A stretch of 64,000 nt of DNA. It comes from Streptomyces decoyicus. GTDB taxonomy: Bacteria; Actinomycetota; Actinomycetes; Streptomycetales; Streptomycetaceae. Position 1 is the stretch's first letter, and each line of letters opens with the position of its first letter. The notes under the pieces are model-generated. The model made no database searches. It worked only from the letters and a program-made list of their open reading frames with translations, and was not told the DNA's origin. Positions 42,245 to 51,492 of this stretch are shown here, piece after piece. The translations under genes were made by a program, and so were the position numbers. Location: assembly GCF_019880305.1 (NCBI RefSeq), contig NZ_CP082301.1:1798001-1862000 (forward strand), read 5' to 3'.

Positions 42245-42381
42245 CTGCCGAGGGGCACCGCCCGCCCATCCACCGATCAGCCCCGCCCGATCTGCACACC
42301 CCCACCACCGACCGGAAGATGGCGGAGCAAAAGCACCGACAGCACCGGACCGGCAGCCGGAAGTGCGGCGAGGAGCGACGC

Positions 42382-43416
42382 ATGACCACGACGGACGACG
42401 GCGCCCGCACCACCTTCCTCAGGGAGGTGAAGAGCGCGGTGACGCCCCATGCCTCGCTGCTGGTGCTCGGCGTGCTGGGGCTGATGATCGCGTTCATCAC
42501 GTCGTACACCGGCGCCTTCCACCACCCCAAGCCGGCCGATGTGCCGTTCGGCGTCGTCGCCCCTGCGCAGGTCAGCGGGCAGCTGGTGGGCAAACTGGAC
42601 CGGCTGCCCGGCTCCCCCCTGGACCCCCGCGCGGTGCCCTCCGAGCGGGCCGCGCGACAGCAGCTCGCGGACCGGACGATCGACGGCGCACTGATCGTCG
42701 GCCCGCGCGGCCGACCCGACCGGCTGCTGGTGGCCGGCGGTGGCGGCGCCTCCCTGGCCCAGGCGGTCGAGCTGGTCGTCCGCGCGGCGGAGAAGGCCGA
42801 GCACCGCACCGTCCGCACGGTGGATATGAATCCGGCGGCCCCCGGCGACAGCCGCAGCCTGTCGTCCTTCTACCTGGTCGTCGGCTGGTGCGTCGGCGGC
42901 TATCTGTGTGCCGCGATCCTCGCGATCAGCGCCGGGGCGCGGCCCTCCAACGGGCACCGGGCGGTCATCCGGCTGGCCGCGCTCGCCCTGTACGCGATCG
43001 TCGCCGGACTGGCCGGCGCGATCATCGTCGGACCGGTCCTCGGCGCCCTGCCCGGCACCTTCTTCGGGCTCTGGGGGCTGGGCGCCCTGATCGTGTTCGC
43101 GGTGGGCGCCACCACCCTGGCCTGCCAGGCCCTGCTGGGCATCATCGGCATCGGCCTGGCGATCCTGCTGATCGTCATCCTCGGCAACCCGAGCGCGGGC
43201 GGCGCCTACCCCTACCCGCTGCTGCCCCCGTTCTGGCGTGCCATCGGCCCCGCTCTCCCCCCGGGGGCGGGCACCTGGGCCGCGCGCTCCCTCGCCTACT
43301 TCCACGGCCGCGCGGTCACCGGCCCGCTCCTGGTGCTGTCGACCTGGGCGGTGGGCGGCACCTTGATCACCCTGGCACTGTCGATCTTCCGCAAGAAGGG
43401 CGAGACCCCCTCATGA
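42382..43416 (+). CDS. Membrane protein of the YhgE/ABC-2-like type
   Basis: A 344-residue membrane protein. One N-terminal helix (ASLLVLGVLGLMIAFITSYTG) is followed by an extracytoplasmic domain of about 130 residues and then five or six C-terminal helices (LVVGWCVGGYLCAAILAIS, LYAIVAGLAGAIIVGPVLGA and others). This outline fits the DUF3533/YhgE-Pip family, related to ABC-2 export permeases. ATG 42382 follows GAGGAG. It overlaps the next gene by ATGA. No ATPase is adjacent. Confidence 0.7.
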   Translation: MTTTDDGARTTFLREVKSAVTPHASLLVLGVLGLMIAFITSYTGAFHHPKPADVPFGVVAPAQVSGQLVGKLDRLPGSPLDPRAVPSERAARQQLADRTIDGALIVGPRGRPDRLLVAGGGGASLAQAVELVVRAAEKAEHRTVRTVDMNPAAPGDSRSLSSFYLVVGWCVGGYLCAAILAISAGARPSNGHRAVIRLAALALYAIVAGLAGAIIVGPVLGALPGTFFGLWGLGALIVFAVGATTLACQALLGIIGIGLAILLIVILGNPSAGGAYPYPLLPPFWRAIGPALPPGAGTWAARSLAYFHGRAVTGPLLVLSTWAVGGTLITLALSIFRKKGETPS

Positions 43417-43736
43417 CCATCTCCGCCAACCGGCTGTCCGACCCTGCGGTACGTGCCCTGGTCACGGCCCTCAACAGCAACGACGAGCAGGCGTTCTTCG
43501 CCGCTCTCACCCCCGACGCCACCATGTCCGACGACGGGTCCGACCGGGACCTGCGCGAGTGGTGCGAGCGGGAGATCTTCACCACCCGCGGGCACATGGA
43601 CGTGCAGTCCGAGTCGCACCAGGGCCTGTCCCTCGTGGCGGACTACCGCAACGACACCTGGGGCGAGATGCGCACGCGCTGGCAGTTCACGGTGGCGGAC
43701 GGCAAGGTGAGCCGGTTCGAAACGGGGCAGGCTTGA
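43413..43736 (+). CDS. SnoaL/NTF2-like small protein
   Basis: A 107-residue soluble protein: VRALVTALNSNDEQAFFAAL, then TPDATMSDDGSDRDLREWCE and a beta-rich end (MRTRWQFTVADGKVSRFETG). This is the nuclear-transport-factor-2-like cone fold of SnoaL domains. ATG overlaps the membrane-protein stop (ATGA), so the two are made together. Ligand unknown. Confidence 0.75.
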   Translation: MTISANRLSDPAVRALVTALNSNDEQAFFAALTPDATMSDDGSDRDLREWCEREIFTTRGHMDVQSESHQGLSLVADYRNDTWGEMRTRWQFTVADGKVSRFETGQA

Positions 43737-44282
43737 GGTCGGGCGCAGGAACCAGGACGTAGGGACCCACTGCTCGCCGACGGGGTGCGGCAGTGGAGAC
43801 GAGCCGGACACCGCACCGGCCGGCCCGGACGCACCCCCCGTACACGCGGCCCTGGAGCGGACGGCCCGGCGGTCGCTGACCCCCGCCGAGACCGCAAGCA
43901 TCGGGCCGGTAAGGCGAGCGGCCGGTGGCCGGTTCTTACCTCAGCGGGCATCCAGGGCAGCACGGAGGGGCCCTCCGGCCCCTCTCTTCAGCCAATCGCC
44001 GGAGATCGAAACCCGCCCGAACGGCCGGTCGGCGGCCGGATTCCTTCGTTCCGGGCCCGGGTGGCCCTTGCCAGGAGCATGACCGGCGCGACATCCGCGC
44101 TGGCCGCACACCCCGCTTCACCCGGCCGCCGCGCACCCCCTCCGGCTCGTTCACGCCATTACTCTCAGCTTTCAGCTAATGACTCAAAGCGATCGTCTCG
44201 TGCGCACTCAAGATGCTTTCGGGGTGCGGTTGGGCCAGACTCCCGACCGGTATCTGCACCTTCGAGCAAGGGAGTGTTCGTC
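43737..44282. other. Long intergenic region before the protease-inhibitor gene
   Basis: About 545 bases. A frame reading into the inhibitor gene is open through most of it, but its product is Arg/Pro-rich with no ribosome site and no family likeness, so I treat it as non-coding. The inhibitor promoter is probably near 44160-44260, which is relatively AT-rich. Confidence 0.5.
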
Positions 44283-44720
44283 ATGCGGTACATCACTGGG
44301 GCGGTCGCGCTCGGCGCGGCACTGGTCCTGGGCACGCTGGCCACCACCGCACAGGCCGCCGCACCGGCGCAGCCGACGCGGACCGGCGGCCTGTATGCCC
44401 CGACGGAACTGGTGCTGACGGTGGGCCAGGGCGAAAGCCGTGCGACCGCCACGGTGCAGCGCGCCGTGACGCTCAGCTGTATGCCGGGGGCCAGGGGCAG
44501 CCACCCGTACGCGAAAGCCGCCTGCACCCAACTGCGTGCGGTGGCCGGCGACTTCAACGCGATAACCGGCGCCACCTCGGACCGGCTGTGCACCAAGGAG
44601 TGGAACCCCCTCGTGGTCACCGCCGACGGTGTGTGGCAGGGCAAGCGGGTCTCGTACAGCCACACCTTCGCCAACCCCTGCGCGATGAACAACGACAGCG
44701 ACTCGGTCTTCAACTTCTGA
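44283..44720 (+). CDS. Subtilisin-inhibitor-like secreted protease inhibitor, P1 lysine
   Basis: A 145-residue SSI-family protein. Signal peptide to about residue 25 (TTAQAAAP). The mature part has the family start ([16 protein letters not shown]) and the two disulphides Cys66-Cys81 and Cys103-Cys133. Aligning with Streptomyces subtilisin inhibitor, the reactive loop C-P-M-V-Y-D-P becomes C-T-K-E-W-N-P, so P1 is Lys105, which predicts inhibition of trypsin-like rather than subtilisin-like proteases. The conserved [14 protein letters not shown] and the SVFNF end are intact. ATG follows AAGGGAG. It lies next to two secreted streptogrisin-type proteases. Confidence 0.93.
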   Translation: MRYITGAVALGAALVLGTLATTAQAAAPAQPTRTGGLYAPTELVLTVGQGESRATATVQRAVTLSCMPGARGSHPYAKAACTQLRAVAGDFNAITGATSDRLCTKEWNPLVVTADGVWQGKRVSYSHTFANPCAMNNDSDSVFNF

Positions 44721-44734
44721 CCGGTCCGGCTTGA

Positions 44735-44769
44735 GATCCCCGGGCACCGGAGGGCGGTGCCCGGGGATC
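44735..44769 (+). terminator. Strong hairpin terminator after the inhibitor gene
   Basis: A perfect 14-base inverted repeat (44735-44748 with 44756-44769) around a 7-base loop, 14 bases after the stop codon. Confidence 0.85.
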
Positions 44770-44890
44770 GTCCTGTGCGGCGGACACCGGGCGGAGGCCG
44801 GTGCCGCCCCGGACGCCGAGTGTGTCCGGGGGCCGCCCCAGGCGCCGAGCGGGCCCGGGGCCGGCGCCGTACACCGGGCGGTGCGGTCCG

Positions 44891-44936
44891 CCGCGCGGGT
44901 CAGCCGATCTCCGCGCGGGTCAGCCGATCTCCGCGC
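44891..44936. repeat. 20-base tandem duplication across the sprD stop codon
   Basis: An exact 20-base unit is repeated at 44891-44910 and 44911-44930, with a 6-base partial third copy. The protease stop (TGA at 44922-44920) lies in the second unit, so the first unit is a duplicated copy of the end of the gene, including a second stop codon, in the 3' untranslated region. Confidence 0.85.
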
Positions 44937-45996
44937 CGTAGGCCTTCAGGGCCTCCGGGACCGGCTGGAAGAAGGTTTCGCCACCCTGGGAGCAGTCGCC
45001 GCTGCCGCCGGAGGTGAGACCGAGCGCGGTCTCGCCGTCGAAGAGCGCGCCGCCGCTGTCACCGGGCTCGGCGCAGACGTCGGTCTGGATCAGACCCTCG
45101 ACCGTGCCCTCCTGGTAGTTGACGCTGGCGTTCAGCGCCTTGACGGTGCCGTCGTGCACCTGGGTGGTGCTGCCGCTGCGCTGCACCTTCTCACCGACGG
45201 TGGCCTCCGCGGCCTTGGTGATCTTCTGCGTGCTGCCGTTGTAGAGGTTGACCTCGCTCGGGTGCGCGGTGTCGCCCGTGTACTTGGCGAGGGAGAAGTC
45301 GTCGCCCGGGAACTTGGAGTCCTCGGTGGTCGCGATCGCCGAGCCGCCCTGCTTGTCGGACCAGCTCTTGATGTCGTTGCCGCAGTGGCCGGCCGTCAGG
45401 AAGTACGGCTGGCCGTCCTTGACGACGTTGAAGCCGAGCGAGCAGCGGGCACCGCTCCCCCAGATCGCGTCGCCGCCGCCGATGAAGGGTTTGAACTCAC
45501 CCTTGCTGTGGCGCACCTCGACCTTGCTGCCGAGGCTCTCGGCGACCTTGGTGAGCCGGTCCAGCTTGGCGCCCTTGACCGTACGGTCGGCGGTGACCAC
45601 GACCTTGTTGCTCTGCGGGTCGATGCCCCAGGAGGTACCGGGGATGGTCGCCTTCGACTTCAGCGTCTGCCGGGCCGAGTCCAGCTGGGCAAAGGTATGG
45701 GCGACAAGTCTGGCTTCCGCCCCCTTTGCCCGTACGGCACGGGCCGCCGCCTTGTTCACGACGTTGACCACGAGCTTCTTGGCCTTGGCGTCGTAGAAGG
45801 CACCGGCGGTGTCCGTCTTGAGGTGGGAGGCGAGGGTGGTCGCCGCGGCGGACGTCAGCTTGGCGAGCGCCGGGGTGGGCGCGGGAGCCTGGGACGCGTT
45901 GGCGTTGGCGAGGGTGACAGTGGCGGTGGCGGCGAGCGCAAGGGCTCCCGCACCTGCGACGATGACGCGCCGGTTGGGTATGCGACGGTGCTTCAA
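44920..45996 (-). CDS. sprD: Streptogrisin-like serine protease (SGPD type)
   Basis: A 358-residue secreted S1E protease with a pre-pro region of about 170 residues. The mature domain starts near [20 protein letters not shown]; the triad is His in LTAGHCGN, Asp in PGDDFSLAKY and Ser in [11 protein letters not shown]. The end AYGAEIG and the body resemble Streptomyces griseus protease D. The prosegment (STSWGIDPQSNKVVVTADRT style) is the folding chaperone of this family. TTG 45996 has GGAGG about 8 bases upstream; no ATG or GTG nearby gives a proper signal peptide (start KHRRIPNRR, then AGAGALALAATATV). A 423-base promoter region precedes it. Confidence 0.9.
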   Translation of the reverse strand: MKHRRIPNRRVIVAGAGALALAATATVTLANANASQAPAPTPALAKLTSAAATTLASHLKTDTAGAFYDAKAKKLVVNVVNKAAARAVRAKGAEARLVAHTFAQLDSARQTLKSKATIPGTSWGIDPQSNKVVVTADRTVKGAKLDRLTKVAESLGSKVEVRHSKGEFKPFIGGGDAIWGSGARCSLGFNVVKDGQPYFLTAGHCGNDIKSWSDKQGGSAIATTEDSKFPGDDFSLAKYTGDTAHPSEVNLYNGSTQKITKAAEATVGEKVQRSGSTTQVHDGTVKALNASVNYQEGTVEGLIQTDVCAEPGDSGGALFDGETALGLTSGGSGDCSQGGETFFQPVPEALKAYGAEIG

Positions 45997-46419
45997 GTCG
46001 GAGCCTCCGTGGGGGGAAGAGCCCGGAAACTGTGGGGAGTTGCACGGGCCCGGAGAGTGAGGAGTCAGGGCACGAACGGGTCCGCCCCGACGTCCCGGGG
46101 GGCGCGTCCATGCCAATGCGCGGAGCAGAGTATTCCCATCCGCCTCACTCGCGCACAAGACCGAGTTCCGGTCCCCCATGCGGGAGTTCACGTTTTCGCC
46201 ACACGATGGTCACACCCATGTCCGCACGCCTCGGTCCCGGGCACGGACATCAGCAGGCACGCGAGGCGCTCGGCGGACGGCAACGTGTGAGGACTATAGC
46301 TGGCCGGAAAGCACCGGCCGGGAACCGGCCCCCGCACAGCAGAGACCGCCGTAAGCACCCGCACCAACAGGCATTTACGGCGATCAGAGGGACATCAGGG
46401 ACTTATCGGCGCTCCGCCG
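45997..46419. other. Intergenic region between the sprD-like and SPFH genes
   Basis: About 423 bases holding the protease promoter and the 3' end of the SPFH transcript. A GGCCGG/CCGGCC hairpin with an AAAGCA loop (46305-46322) could be a weak terminator for the SPFH gene. No gene seen. Confidence 0.4.
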
Positions 46420-47331
46420 CTACGGCAGGTCCTCCGCCTCCGGAAGGTCCTCCAGCTCCGGCGGCAAGGCGCCCTCCTCGACGGCCCCGTGCGAGGCCTC
46501 GGGCGCCGGGGCGGCCGGCCGCTGTGCGGCGTCCCGCTCCGCTTCGGCCGCCGCGGTCTGCGCCTGGGCCTGCAGCCCGGAGCGCTCCAGGAACCGCAGC
46601 AGCTCCACGGGGAAGGGCAGGACGAGGGTGGAGTTCTTCTCGGCGGCGACCGCCACCACCGTCTGCAGCAGCCGCAATTGCAGCGCCGCGGGCTGGTCGG
46701 ACATCGCCGCGGCCGCCTCGGCCAGCTTCTTCGAGGCCTGGAGCTCGGCATCGGCGTTGATCACCCGGGCCCGCCGGTCCCGGGTCGCCTCCGCCTGGCG
46801 GGCCATCGACCGCTTCATCGTCTCCGGCAGCGAGACATCCTTGATCTCCACCCGGTCGACGGTCACACCCCAGCCGATGGCCGGGCTGTCCATCATCAGC
46901 TCCAGGCCCTGGTTGAGCTTCTCCCGGTTCGACAGCAGATCGTCCAGTTCACTCTTGCCGATGATCGACCGGAGCGAGGTCTGCGCCATCTGCGAGACCG
47001 CGAAGCGGTAGTCCTCGACCCGGATGACGGCGTCGGCGGCGTCCACGACCTTGAAATAGACGACCGCGTCGACCCGGACGGTCACGTTGTCCCGGGTGAT
47101 GCCCTCCTGGGCGGGCACCGGCATCGTGACGATCTGCATGTTGACCTTGCGCATCCGGTCGATGCCCGGAACGATCATGGTGAATCCCGGCCCGCGCACC
47201 TCGGAGGCCAGCCGGCCCAGCCGGAGCACCACACCGCGTTCGTACTGCTTGACCACGCGCGCCGCGGCCACGAGATACACGGCACCGGCGGAGGCCAGCG
47301 CCACCCCGGTCGTCACCAGTTCTTCGACCAT
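46420..47331 (-). CDS. SPFH/stomatin-like membrane protein
   Basis: A 303-residue stomatin/prohibitin family protein. It has one N-terminal membrane segment (LVTTGVALASAGAVYLVAAARVV), then VKQYERGVVLRLGRLASEVR and GPGFTMIVPGIDRMRKVNMQ, the standard SPFH start, and YFKVVDAADAVIRVEDYRFA with MAQTSLRSIIGKSELDDLL further on. A coiled-coil region (about 190-240, RQAEATRDRRARVINADAEL) drives oligomer formation. The acidic Pro-rich tail is variable. ATG 47331 follows AGGGAG. Such proteins form membrane scaffolds that hold proteases or signalling partners; lying between two secreted proteases may be coincidence. Confidence 0.9.
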   Translation of the reverse strand: MVEELVTTGVALASAGAVYLVAAARVVKQYERGVVLRLGRLASEVRGPGFTMIVPGIDRMRKVNMQIVTMPVPAQEGITRDNVTVRVDAVVYFKVVDAADAVIRVEDYRFAVSQMAQTSLRSIIGKSELDDLLSNREKLNQGLELMMDSPAIGWGVTVDRVEIKDVSLPETMKRSMARQAEATRDRRARVINADAELQASKKLAEAAAAMSDQPAALQLRLLQTVVAVAAEKNSTLVLPFPVELLRFLERSGLQAQAQTAAAEAERDAAQRPAAPAPEASHGAVEEGALPPELEDLPEAEDLP

Positions 47332-47430
47332 CACGGCTCCCTGACATGTGCCGTACGCCGTCCGAATCACGTCATTTACCATGGTATGCCCGGCCCGGGA
47401 AGGCGGTCGAGGCTCACACCGGGCGCGACT

Positions 47431-47460
47431 GGGCCCCCGTCCGCCGGCGGACGGGGGCCC
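47431..47460. terminator. 30-base perfect palindrome, probable terminator
   Basis: Bases 47431-47460 form an uninterrupted perfect palindrome (15-base arms, GGGCCCCCGTCCGCC on the left). It lies about 100 bases downstream of the sprB-like stop on the minus strand and upstream of the SPFH start, so it probably ends the protease transcript. Confidence 0.65.
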
Positions 47461-47561
47461 TCGTGCTGCCGGAGCCAGGCCCGGCGGTCGGCGCGGATGT
47501 CCCTCCGTACGGGCCCCGGCGCGCGCGGGGACCGGTCCGTACGGAAGTCAGCCGGCCGGCG

Positions 47562-48461
47562 TCAGTAGACGCTCACCCCATAGGCGCTCAGCGCCTCGGT
47601 GACGGGCTGGAAGAACGTGGTGCCGCCGGACGAGCAGTTGCCGCTGCCGCCCGAGGTGAGGCCGAGCGCCGTGCTCCCGGAGTAGAGCGGACCGCCGCTG
47701 TCGCCGGGCTCGGCGCAGACGGTGGTCTGGATCAGACCGGAGACGACGTCGCCGCCGCCGTAGTTGACGGTGGCGTTCAGCGCGGTGACCTTGCCGCTGT
47801 GGGTGCCGGTGGTGGAGCCGCGGCGGGTGACCGTCTGGCCGACGCTCGGGGTGGCGGCACTGGTGATGTCCTGGCCGCCGACCGTGCCCTCATGGGAGAC
47901 CGAGCCGGTGTACTTGATGATGCCGTAGTCGTTGCCGGGGAAGCTGGAGCCGGCGGTCGGGCCGATGCTCGCACCGGACCCGGTGGTCCACGGCGGGTTG
48001 CCGTCGGTGCAGTGACCGGCGGTCAGCGCATAGTAGGTGCTGCCGCTGCGGACGTTGAAGCCCAGCGAGCAGCGCCAGCTGGGGGCGTAGATGGCGTCGC
48101 CGCCGGAGATGAACTTGCGGAAGGTGCCCGCGATGCGGTCGATACGGACCGCGTCGGCATTGCTGCCGGCGGCCCGCTCGATCTTGGCTATCCCGGCCTG
48201 GGAGACCGTGCGGTCGGCGGTGACGACCAGGGTGTGGGTCTTGCTGTCGACCCGCCAGGCGGTGCCCGCGACATCCGCCGCGCGTACCGCGTTGCCGACG
48301 GCGGTGAGCTGGGTGGCGCTGAACGTCTTTGCGGGGGCGGGGTCCTGGGCGTTGGCGCTCGGGATGGCGATGGCTCCGACGGCCACCAGTCCGGACGCCA
48401 CGGCGATCAGCCGGGTGCGTCTCGCAACGCCGCTGCGGGGGGTGGTGCGCTCGTTCCTCAC
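47562..48461 (-). CDS. sprB: Streptogrisin B-like serine protease
   Basis: A 299-residue secreted S1E protease, close to Streptomyces griseus protease B in the mature part: [20 protein letters not shown], then TAGHCTDG (His), [13 protein letters not shown] (Asp), [14 protein letters not shown] (Ser) and the tail [12 protein letters not shown]. Signal peptide then a prosegment of about 75 residues. GTG 48461 follows GGAGGAATCA. It is shorter in the prosegment than the SGPD-like neighbour 1.6 kb away. Extracellular protein breakdown is the expected role. Confidence 0.93.
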   Translation of the reverse strand: MRNERTTPRSGVARRTRLIAVASGLVAVGAIAIPSANAQDPAPAKTFSATQLTAVGNAVRAADVAGTAWRVDSKTHTLVVTADRTVSQAGIAKIERAAGSNADAVRIDRIAGTFRKFISGGDAIYAPSWRCSLGFNVRSGSTYYALTAGHCTDGNPPWTTGSGASIGPTAGSSFPGNDYGIIKYTGSVSHEGTVGGQDITSAATPSVGQTVTRRGSTTGTHSGKVTALNATVNYGGGDVVSGLIQTTVCAEPGDSGGPLYSGSTALGLTSGGSGNCSSGGTTFFQPVTEALSAYGVSVY

Positions 48462-48737
48462 TGATTCCTCCGAGGGGGATCGGGGGGCCGCCGGTGGGCA
48501 GCCCGTGAGGCGCAGCCGAAGGGCACGCGGGAATCCGCACGTTCATTTTCAGCGTGCCCCTGACAAGCGCTGAGCGGAGTTTCGGGCGCTCCACCCCCGC
48601 AGCGCAAGAGGGCCACCCGAATGTCTTGTGCCGGATACACGTTCTTCATGGCCTCACCACCGGCAACACTCCGCCCCGGCAGCCGCGTTGACGGCTGCCG
48701 GGGCGGCGCTGACCCCCTCGGTCGGCCCTTGGACGGA

Positions 48738-49523
48738 TCAGTGGACGATGCGGTTCCGTTCCCCGGCCGGCAGGGCGACGGGCAGGGTGTTGCCGGGCGG
48801 CGGGAAGGGGCAGAGGAAGTGGTCGGCGAACGCACAGGGCGGCAGCAGGGTGCGGTTGAAGTCGACGGTGACGGTGCCGTCCTCGGCGGGCGCGGGCGGC
48901 CGCAGGAAGCGGAAGCGGTAACTGCCCCTGCCGCTGGTGGCATCCGCGAACACCGCCCACAGGGAGCCGTCGCCCTCGACCGCGACCTGCAGGGTGTGCT
49001 CGTCGCCGTCGAGGGTGAAGGCGAGTTCACCGGCGAGACCGAGGCCGCGCTGTTGCCCGTCGGCGTGCGGCACCTGGACGGTGCGCCCCCGGTCGTACGG
49101 CCGGAACAAGCCGGGCCGCACCCAGCGCTCGTCGAACGGGGAGACCTCGATACCGGCGAACGTCCGGCGGGCCGGAGCGTCCGGATCGTAGTCGCGTACC
49201 GCCCACCGCCCGGCACGGCGCAGCACCAGCAGATGCCGCGCGCCGTGCACCACCCGAGTGGCGTCGGGGCCGCTGTCCTCGCCGAGCCGGATCTCGCCGT
49301 CCGCCGGCTCGCCGTCCACGGTCAGTCCGTCGTCGGCGCCGGCCCGCAGCACGACCGCGTCGCCCTCCTCGGTCCAGGTGCCGGGCAGGCCCTCGATCCG
49401 GCCGCCGGGGCGGCCGGCGAGCCAGTGGGTGGCGGCCAGGGCCGGCGGCCCGTACGGCTGGGAGACCATGGCCGTCCGCCGGCTGTGCCAGTCCTGCCAT
49501 TCCTGGAGCGTGGGGATACTCAT
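48738..49523 (-). CDS. DUF1684 family protein
   Basis: A 261-residue soluble protein of the DUF1684 family. Its signs are WQDWHSRRTAMVSQPYGPPA near the start, HLLVLRRAGRWAVRDYDPD, RRTFAGIEVSPFDERWV and the end DFNRTLLPPCAFADHFLCPF followed by PPPGNTLPVALPAGER, a conserved Cys/Asn-rich closing motif. Function unknown; members are common in actinomycetes. ATG 49523 follows GGAAGGG. Monocistronic, with 276 empty bases before the sprB-like gene. Confidence 0.85.
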   Translation of the reverse strand: MSIPTLQEWQDWHSRRTAMVSQPYGPPALAATHWLAGRPGGRIEGLPGTWTEEGDAVVLRAGADDGLTVDGEPADGEIRLGEDSGPDATRVVHGARHLLVLRRAGRWAVRDYDPDAPARRTFAGIEVSPFDERWVRPGLFRPYDRGRTVQVPHADGQQRGLGLAGELAFTLDGDEHTLQVAVEGDGSLWAVFADATSGRGSYRFRFLRPPAPAEDGTVTVDFNRTLLPPCAFADHFLCPFPPPGNTLPVALPAGERNRIVH

Positions 49524-49723
49524 GACCGTCGGCCCTTCCTAGGGGGGTGCGGGCTCCGGCAGCCCCAGGAGGGAGCGCGGCGTGCTGCCGGAGTATTCCG
49601 TGCGGCGGACACCGCACTCCTGGAGCGGTGGGACGGCCCGTCCGGCAAAGGCGTCCCGGCCGCCGGCCGTCTCGCGCGACGGCATGGGCGGGCTTCCGCT
49701 GCGCGCCGGGCGCCCGGCGCCGG

Positions 49724-50719
49724 TCAGTTGGCGGTCCTGGGCAGGCCGGGCGGGTTGATCCGCGAGGTCTTCAGCTGCTCGCCGGTCAGCCCCCAGCGCG
49801 CCAGCACCTTGCCGTAGCGGCCGTTGTCGATGACCTTCCGCAGCGCGGCGGCATAGGCCCTGACCAGGCCGCTGTCCTTCTTGGTGGTGGCGGCGATCTC
49901 GCCCCGGACGCGGTCGCCGCCACCGGAGAAGGTCCCGGTGATCTCCGTCTGCCCTGCCGTGTTCACGTGGTACGCGGCGGTCGGGTTCGGGCCGAAGAAA
50001 CCGTCGAGACGGCCCGATTGGAGCGCGAGGTAGGTGTCGGAGGGCTTGTGGAAGTACTTGATGTCGACCGGTTTGCGGCCGGCCTTCTCGTTCTCCTTGC
50101 TCCAGTCGACCAGGATCTTCTCCTGATTGGTGCCGGAGTCGACCGCGATGGTCCGGCCCGCCACGTCCTTGGGGCCGCGCACCTTCCACCCGCTGCCCTT
50201 CTTCGCCTCCATCGCCAGCTGGTCGAGCCGGTAGGTGGCGAAGTCGTACTTGTCCTTGCGCTCCTCGGTGACGGTGACGTTGGAGAACACCGCGTCGAGC
50301 TTGCCGCTGTCCAGGCCGACGAAGAGGTTCTCCCAGGACAGCGCCTCGAAGCGGGGTTCGAGGCCGAGGGTGTCGGCGACGAGGGTGGCGATGTCCTCCT
50401 CGACGCCGATGAGGGTCTTGTCGTCGGTGGCGTGGAAGGTCAGCGGCGGGCTGCCGTCGGCGCTCACGCCGATGCGCAGGGCGCCCGTTTCACGGACCCG
50501 GGCGGGCACCAGCGCGGCGCTCTCCGGGTCCTTGGTGCCGTGGATGCGGTGCTGGTCGGGACCGATATTGATCTTCGGTCCCCGGCCCCCGGCGGCGGCA
50601 TTCACGCTGTTCCCGCCCGACGCCGCGGTGCCGCCGCAGGCGGTGAGCGCTACGGAGCCGGCGGCGAGCACCAGGGCTGCGGTCAGGGTACGGCGGCGGT
50701 TCAACGGATGACTCCTCAT
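49724..50719 (-). CDS. Amino-acid ABC transporter binding lipoprotein (family 3)
   Basis: A 331-residue lipoprotein. The lipobox lies at VALTACGG (Cys near residue 28). The body fits solute-binding family 3: TGALRIGVSADGSPPLTFHA, then ATLVADTLGLEPRFEALSWE and LDAVFSNVTVTEERKDKYDF, typical of polar-amino-acid and cystine receptors. ATG 50719 begins 2 bases after the ATPase stop; TTG 50725, overlapping that stop, is the alternative. Last gene of the minus-strand operon. It is a paralogue of the lipoprotein at 57318, sharing the ending LKTSRIxPP. Confidence 0.88.
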   Translation of the reverse strand: MRSHPLNRRRTLTAALVLAAGSVALTACGGTAASGGNSVNAAAGGRGPKINIGPDQHRIHGTKDPESAALVPARVRETGALRIGVSADGSPPLTFHATDDKTLIGVEEDIATLVADTLGLEPRFEALSWENLFVGLDSGKLDAVFSNVTVTEERKDKYDFATYRLDQLAMEAKKGSGWKVRGPKDVAGRTIAVDSGTNQEKILVDWSKENEKAGRKPVDIKYFHKPSDTYLALQSGRLDGFFGPNPTAAYHVNTAGQTEITGTFSGGGDRVRGEIAATTKKDSGLVRAYAAALRKVIDNGRYGKVLARWGLTGEQLKTSRINPPGLPRTAN

Positions 50720-50721
50720 GT

Positions 50722-51492
50722 TCAAAGGACCTTGGAGAGAAAGGACTTGGTGCGCTCATGGCGCGGACGGTCGAGGACCTCGCCGGGCGGGCCCTGTTCG
50801 ACGATCCGTCCGTCGTCCATGAAGACGACGGTGTCGGCGACCTCACGGGCGAAGCCGATCTCATGGGTGACGACGATCATCGTGGTGCCCTGGTGCGCCA
50901 GATCCTTGATGACGTCGAGGACCTCGCCGACCAGCTCCGGGTCGAGCGCGGAGGTGGGCTCGTCGAAGAGCAGCAGCTTGGGTTCCAGGGCGAGCGCACG
51001 GGCGATGGCGACGCGCTGCTGCTGGCCGCCGGAGAGCGTTTTGGGGTAGGCGTCCGCCTTGTCGGCGAGCCCGACCCGGGCGAGCAGCGCCCGCGCGGCC
51101 TTGTCGGCGTCCTTCTTCGGCCTGCGGAGCGCGGCGACGGGCGCCTCGGTGATGTTCTCCAGCACGGTCAGATGCGGGAAGAGGTGGAAGTTCTGGAAGA
51201 CGAAGCCGATCTCCGTGCGCTGCCGGAGGATCTCTCGTTCGCGCAGCTCGTAGAGCTTGTTGCCGGACCTCTTGTAGCCGACCAGCGCACCGTCCACGCT
51301 CACCGAGCCGCTGTCGACCTTCTCCAGGTGGTTGATGGTGCGCAGCAGGGTGGACTTCCCGGAGCCGGACGGGCCGAGGACGACGGTGACCTCGCCGGTA
51401 CGGACCTGGAGGTCCACCCCGTTGAGCACAGCGAGCGAGCCGAAGCTCTTGTGGACCGAGCGGATTTCGACCATCGCGCCCTGCGCGCTCAT
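50722..51492 (-). CDS. Polar-amino-acid ABC transporter ATPase
   Basis: A 256-residue GlnQ-type ATPase: Walker A GPSGSGKST, Q-loop GFVFQNFHLFPHLTVLENIT, signature LSGGQQQRVAIARALA, Walker B LLLFDEPTSALDPE and the H-loop TMIVVTHEIGFA, all intact. It energises the two permeases of the operon. ATG 51492 overlaps the permease stop (ATGA). Confidence 0.93.
   Translation of the reverse strand: MSAQGAMVEIRSVHKSFGSLAVLNGVDLQVRTGEVTVVLGPSGSGKSTLLRTINHLEKVDSGSVSVDGALVGYKRSGNKLYELREREILRQRTEIGFVFQNFHLFPHLTVLENITEAPVAALRRPKKDADKAARALLARVGLADKADAYPKTLSGGQQQRVAIARALALEPKLLLFDEPTSALDPELVGEVLDVIKDLAHQGTTMIVVTHEIGFAREVADTVVFMDDGRIVEQGPPGEVLDRPRHERTKSFLSKVL

Noticed and set aside
38545..43416. A 1623-codon plus-strand open frame across dnaE2
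   Set aside because: It is the antisense shadow of dnaE2 joined to the real membrane-protein gene; high GC keeps antisense frames open. Only the part from ATG 42382, with a ribosome site, is real.
43785..44282. N-terminal extension of the SSI-like protein
   Set aside because: The extension is Arg/Pro-rich and would destroy the signal peptide; ATG 44283 has a good ribosome site and matches family starts.
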